From NCBI GenBank assembly GCA_027066325.1, contig JAMONY010000002.1, forward strand, positions 1 through 46,324: 46,324 nucleotides of DNA, read 5' to 3'. The stretch comes from Helicobacteraceae bacterium. GTDB taxonomy: Bacteria > Campylobacterota > Campylobacteria > Campylobacterales > Sulfurimonadaceae. Of the stretch, positions 43,498 to 46,324 are shown one piece after another. The notes beneath the pieces are model-generated. The model was not told the DNA's origin and made no database searches. It saw only the letters and a list, made by a program, of their open reading frames with translations. Positions within the stretch are counted from its first letter, which is position 1. Each line of letters begins with the position of its first letter. The position numbers were made by a program, and so were the translations under genes.

Positions 43498-44076
43498 CTA
43501 CCTCTCGCCGTGTATCATTTTTGATACAATACCCTCTTTGGTTACAAACTCATGTCTTAGTACTCCAGCTAAATGCATCACAACAAAAAGAATAAGTGGC
43601 TTCATCATAAACTCATGAAAATCTTTTATGGTATCAGCAGCACTCTTTGAGAACCCTAGAAAATCAGAGAAGTACAACAAGGTGCCTCCAACTGCCATGA
43701 TAGCTACACTTAGGCAGAGCAGTGTGTGAGTAATTGCTTTAAGCTTATGTACCCCTTCTGCTTTTTTAATACTCAAAATAGGAAGCTCTACTTGTCTGCT
43801 TAAGACCATGTAAAGACGCAGTGCTATAGATAGCCCAAGCACTACAGCAAAGATATAGTGCCACTCCCACATAGGAGCACGGATAGCTTTTGCTACAACT
43901 TGAGCACTATGAGCTGTTATATCACTGCCTAATTGTGCTAGCTGCACCTGAATAATCTCAGAGTTACTTCTCCAACTCAAAAATGTCTTTCGTAAAAGTA
44001 CAGTTGCAAGAAGACCTAAAACTGAAAAAGCCATCAACCAGTGCCAGATACGATAGATCGGTGTAAATTTTTCCAC
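43498..44076 (-). CDS. Cytochrome b561-type membrane protein
   Basis: A 192 aa inner-membrane protein with four hydrophobic helices (about 10-28, 72-91, 113-137, 160-176). Histidines placed in or next to the helices are candidate haem ligands: H12 (YRIWHWLMAF), H73 (WEWHYIFA), H117, H154 and H168 (VMHLAGVLRHEF). This is the prokaryotic cytochrome b561 / di-haem b subunit plan that passes electrons between quinones and a partner oxidoreductase. No partner gene is adjacent. The GTG at 44076 is chosen because AAAGGAGG lies four bases upstream, inside the longer frame that begins at 44097. It converges with ribA. Confidence 0.82.
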   Translation of the reverse strand: MEKFTPIYRIWHWLMAFSVLGLLATVLLRKTFLSWRSNSEIIQVQLAQLGSDITAHSAQVVAKAIRAPMWEWHYIFAVVLGLSIALRLYMVLSRQVELPILSIKKAEGVHKLKAITHTLLCLSVAIMAVGGTLLYFSDFLGFSKSAADTIKDFHEFMMKPLILFVVMHLAGVLRHEFVTKEGIVSKMIHGER

Positions 44077-44201
44077 AATACCTCCTTTATGTCGCATGAA
44101 TTAGTCAATATCAAACACCAACGCAGATCTTAAACCTGTAAAGAAAAGCAAAATTGGATATAATGACATTAGACAAAATATAGTATAACAAAGGTGTGTC
44201 A

Positions 44202-44642
44202 ATGGAGTGTGAATTCCCAACTATCAACTCAGATACAGATGAGATAAGAGAGATCTTTAAGAGCGTAAAGAGTATTGCCATCATAGGACTTTCACCAGAT
44301 AGCAGCAAAGCTAGCCATAAAGTTGCTAGTTATCTTCAGCAAGCTGGATACAAGATCGTTCCAATATATCCCAAAGAGGAGACAATTCTCAATGAGAAGG
44401 TCTATCGCTCTTTGAGTGAGGTACCATTTAAGCTTGATATGGTAGATATCTTTAGAAAAAGTGCCGCTTTTAATGACATAGCAGATGCTGCTATTGCTAG
44501 AGGTGATATTAGAGTTTTTTGGGGACAGATTGGTCTTGTCAACAATGAAGCTGCCACAAAAGCCAAAAATGCTGGTATGGCAGTTGTTCAGAGTAGGTGC
44601 GCTATGGTGGAACATAAGGCATTAGGAGACCTTAGTGCTTGA
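44202..44642 (+). CDS. CoA-binding domain protein
   Basis: A 146 aa single-domain protein with a Rossmann-type CoA-binding fold: VKSIAIIGLSPDSSKASHKVASYL, GYKIVPIYPKE, LDMVDIFRKS, FWGQIGLVNNEA and VVQSRCAMVEHK. It resembles the YccU group, whose function is not settled. ATG at 44202 is preferred over GTG at 44196, with AAAGG seven bases upstream. A TATAAT lies at 44159-44164. The last 8 nt overlap ilvA. Confidence 0.85.
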   Translation: MECEFPTINSDTDEIREIFKSVKSIAIIGLSPDSSKASHKVASYLQQAGYKIVPIYPKEETILNEKVYRSLSEVPFKLDMVDIFRKSAAFNDIADAAIARGDIRVFWGQIGLVNNEAATKAKNAGMAVVQSRCAMVEHKALGDLSA

Positions 44643-45843
44643 TCTAAAGATGATAGAGATCGCTAAAGAGCGTCTAAATAGTGTCATAGATGAAACACCA
44701 TACTCATATGCACCTCACCTAAGCAGTAGAAGTGGGTGTGAAGTCTTTTTGAAAAAAGAGAACCTTCAGATAACTGGGGCTTTTAAGATTCGTGGAGCCT
44801 ATAACAAAATAGCCTCACTAAGTGATCTACAGCGCGAAGCTGGTGTCATAGCAGCAAGTGCGGGCAATCATGCACAAGGTGTAGCATACTGTGCATCGCT
44901 ATTTAAGATCAACTCTACAATAGTCATGCCTGAGTCTACTCCTCTAACCAAGATAGATGGTGTAAAGCATTATGGAGCAGAGGTTATACTAGCTGGTGAA
45001 AACTATGATGAAGCGTATATGTATGCTAAAGAGTTAAGTCATCAAAGATCACTTATCTTCATCCACCCATTTGAAGATGATGCAGTAATGGCTGGTCAAG
45101 GAACATTAGCACTAGATATACTACAGGCTGATAACTCTCTTGATGCAATCATAGTACCTGTAGGTGGAGGCGGTCTCATAAGTGGAGTTGCAACTGCCAT
45201 CAAGGCTATCAATCCACACATAGAGGTCATAGGTGTATCCGCATCAGGTGCGCCCGCACTTAGAGAGTCATATGAGGCAAAAAGAGAGATCAACTCTACG
45301 CAAGTGCGAACAATTGCTGATGGCATAGCGGTGAGAGACACCTCTTCTAAAACACTCTCATACATATTAAAAAATGTAGATAAGTTTATAAGTGTTGATG
45401 ATGAAGAGATAGCAGGTGCTATGCTCTTTTTGCTTGAGAAACAGAAGCTCTCTGTGGAGGGTGCTGGAGCTGTTGGTGTTGCTGCACTTCTCTATAACAA
45501 GCTACCTCATCTAAGAGGCAAAAGAGTAGCAACCATACTCTCAGGAGGTAATGTAGATGTGACACTACTCTCTGTTATCATAGAAAAAGGTCTGCTAAAA
45601 TCTTTTAGAAAGATGAAACTAACCGTTACACTTATAGATAAACCAGGCTCGCTTATGACTCTGACGCGACTTCTGCAAGAGCTGTATGCTAACATAGTAC
45701 ACATATCATACGATAGAACATCTGCTGATCTTGACTATGGTGATGCACATGTTACTATTGCACTTGAGACAAAAGGCAAAGAGCATCAAGAGCAGATACA
45801 AAAAGTACTTCAAGAGTATGGATACATAAAGGAGAGAACATGA
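44635..45843 (+). CDS. ilvA: Threonine ammonia-lyase
   Basis: A 402 aa PLP enzyme that deaminates threonine to 2-oxobutyrate for isoleucine synthesis. The PLP Lys lies in ITGAFKIRGAYNK, followed by AASAGNHAQGVAY, and the phosphate cup is PVGGGGLISG. The C-terminus (about 330-402) is a single ACT domain (LTVTLIDKPGSLMTLTRLLQ). This length with one ACT-type domain is the shorter form, unlike the E. coli enzyme with its longer regulatory region. GTG start with AGGAG six bases upstream. The small lipoprotein follows with a 4-nt overlap. Confidence 0.93.
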   Translation: MLDLKMIEIAKERLNSVIDETPYSYAPHLSSRSGCEVFLKKENLQITGAFKIRGAYNKIASLSDLQREAGVIAASAGNHAQGVAYCASLFKINSTIVMPESTPLTKIDGVKHYGAEVILAGENYDEAYMYAKELSHQRSLIFIHPFEDDAVMAGQGTLALDILQADNSLDAIIVPVGGGGLISGVATAIKAINPHIEVIGVSASGAPALRESYEAKREINSTQVRTIADGIAVRDTSSKTLSYILKNVDKFISVDDEEIAGAMLFLLEKQKLSVEGAGAVGVAALLYNKLPHLRGKRVATILSGGNVDVTLLSVIIEKGLLKSFRKMKLTVTLIDKPGSLMTLTRLLQELYANIVHISYDRTSADLDYGDAHVTIALETKGKEHQEQIQKVLQEYGYIKERT

Positions 45844-46178
45844 AGATATATATACCAGTGCTCATAGCAGCTATCATGCTAGCTGGTTGCACACAAGAGA
45901 CACAAAACAAGATAAGTAGAAGCATGCAGAACTGGACTGGCACAGATGGCATACTAGATATCTATATGGGTGAGAAGCTTGTGCAGAGATTTATCAAGAT
46001 AGATAAACTCTCAACTGCCATAAGCACCGATGGAAACACCCCAAGACACTACCGATACGGCTACGGCTATCTTGATCAAAATTTCAACTTTGTAGTTGAT
46101 AAAGGTGAGAAAAAGATCTACTTTGAGATCAGTAACTACTCAACACCATATATATTTTATGACAACCCAGCAAGGTAG
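45840..46178 (+). CDS. Small lipoprotein of unknown function
   Basis: A 112 aa protein with signal peptide and lipobox LAGC (Cys17). The mature part begins TQETQNKISRSMQNWTGTDG and has a compact beta-type pattern (DIYMGEKLVQRFIKID, HYRYGYGYLDQNFNFVV). I do not recognise a family. Its ATG overlaps the ilvA stop by 4 nt, so it is co-expressed with ilvA, though no functional link is obvious. After the stop, 46179-46306 holds no gene I can support; an AGAGCA/TGCTCT hairpin at 46177-46197 lacks a T-run. Confidence 0.75.
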   Translation: MKIYIPVLIAAIMLAGCTQETQNKISRSMQNWTGTDGILDIYMGEKLVQRFIKIDKLSTAISTDGNTPRHYRYGYGYLDQNFNFVVDKGEKKIYFEISNYSTPYIFYDNPAR

Positions 46179-46306
46179 AGCAACACTCACCTGCTCTGTT
46201 ACAAAAAGTACCACAACCAAAAAAACCTGCAAGAACACCAAAAGGCATTTACTTTAAGACCCTCATATCTTGCTAAACTTATCTTAGCATAAAAAAGGGT
46301 GACGAA

Positions 46307-46324
46307 ATGAGACGACTACCCCCC
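46307..46324 (+). CDS. Start of a gene cut by the window end
   Basis: ATG at 46307 is preceded by AAAAAAGGGTGACGAA, a good Shine-Dalgarno at six to seven bases. Only MRRLPP can be read. This is too short to assign a family. Confidence 0.4.

Noticed and set aside
43470-43498. GGGGC/GCCCC inverted repeat at the end of ribA
   Set aside because: It has no T-run on either strand and a long AT-rich loop; not a convincing terminator.
46129-46248. Cys-rich minus-strand frame of 39 codons
   Set aside because: It overlaps the coding part of the small lipoprotein, has no ribosome binding site that stands out, and all frames are open in this stop-poor stretch.

Overview
The window looks like an ordinary chromosomal stretch of a Campylobacterota (epsilonproteobacterial) bacterium, probably a free-living sulfur/hydrogen-oxidising type near Sulfurimonas or Sulfurovum; the genus is inference. 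The DNA is AT-rich and rich in ATA and AGA codons. Genes are densely packed, with many 1-14 nt overlaps. At least eleven genes use GTG or TTG starts placed by clear Shine-Dalgarno sequences. Promoters mostly show an extended -10 (TGnTATAAT) without a recognisable -35. The long TrmB with extra N- and C-terminal parts and the tmRNA tag (ANNTNYRPALAVA) also fit this phylum. I see no insertion sequence, prophage, CRISPR array, tRNA or rRNA gene, and no codon-use break that would suggest an island.

Layout. 1-4.4 kb: tail of a plus-strand gene, a PAP2-like lipoprotein, a pckA-dedA pair, and a secreted Sel1/MORN-repeat protein. 4.5-7.2 kb: a plus-strand three-gene operon encoding a single-pass membrane protein of unknown function, an M6-type zinc metalloprotease lipoprotein, and a small secreted protein that resembles the M6 propeptide as a separate gene. 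7.2-9.6 kb: an outer-membrane beta-barrel protein, tmRNA (ssrA) and a NhaD Na+/H+ antiporter. 9.6-14.5 kb: purL, a Dabb-domain protein, guaA and trpA. 14.6-19.2 kb: a Pif1/RecD-like helicase, acpS, a beta-carbonic anhydrase and a hemerythrin-NIT-HAMP-GGDEF diguanylate cyclase.

19.3-25.1 kb is a plus-strand run: Rrf2 regulator, DHH phosphoesterase, rsmH, an FtsL-like protein and an RND transporter. 25.1-30.3 kb, minus strand: galU-kdsB, an SPFH/zinc-ribbon pair, a class V aminotransferase and a DUF3817 protein. 30.4-36.4 kb is a compact minus-strand operon: rluD, a fibronectin-III lipoprotein, trmB, ftsE, ftsX and a degenerate LytM (EnvC-like) protein. 36.4-42.8 kb: rodA (plus), then hemB-dnaE-yihY (minus). 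42.9-46.3 kb: ribA, a cytochrome b561-like protein, a CoA-binding protein, ilvA, a small lipoprotein and the first codons of another gene.

Functional themes. Envelope and division genes recur (rsmH/ftsL-like, ftsEX-envC, rodA, kdsB, galU), mixed with central metabolism (pckA, purL, guaA, trpA, hemB, ribA, ilvA). The parts most worth a second look are the split M6 protease/propeptide operon, the multi-sensor diguanylate cyclase, the FN3 lipoprotein inside the ftsEX-envC operon, and the SPFH/zinc-ribbon pair.
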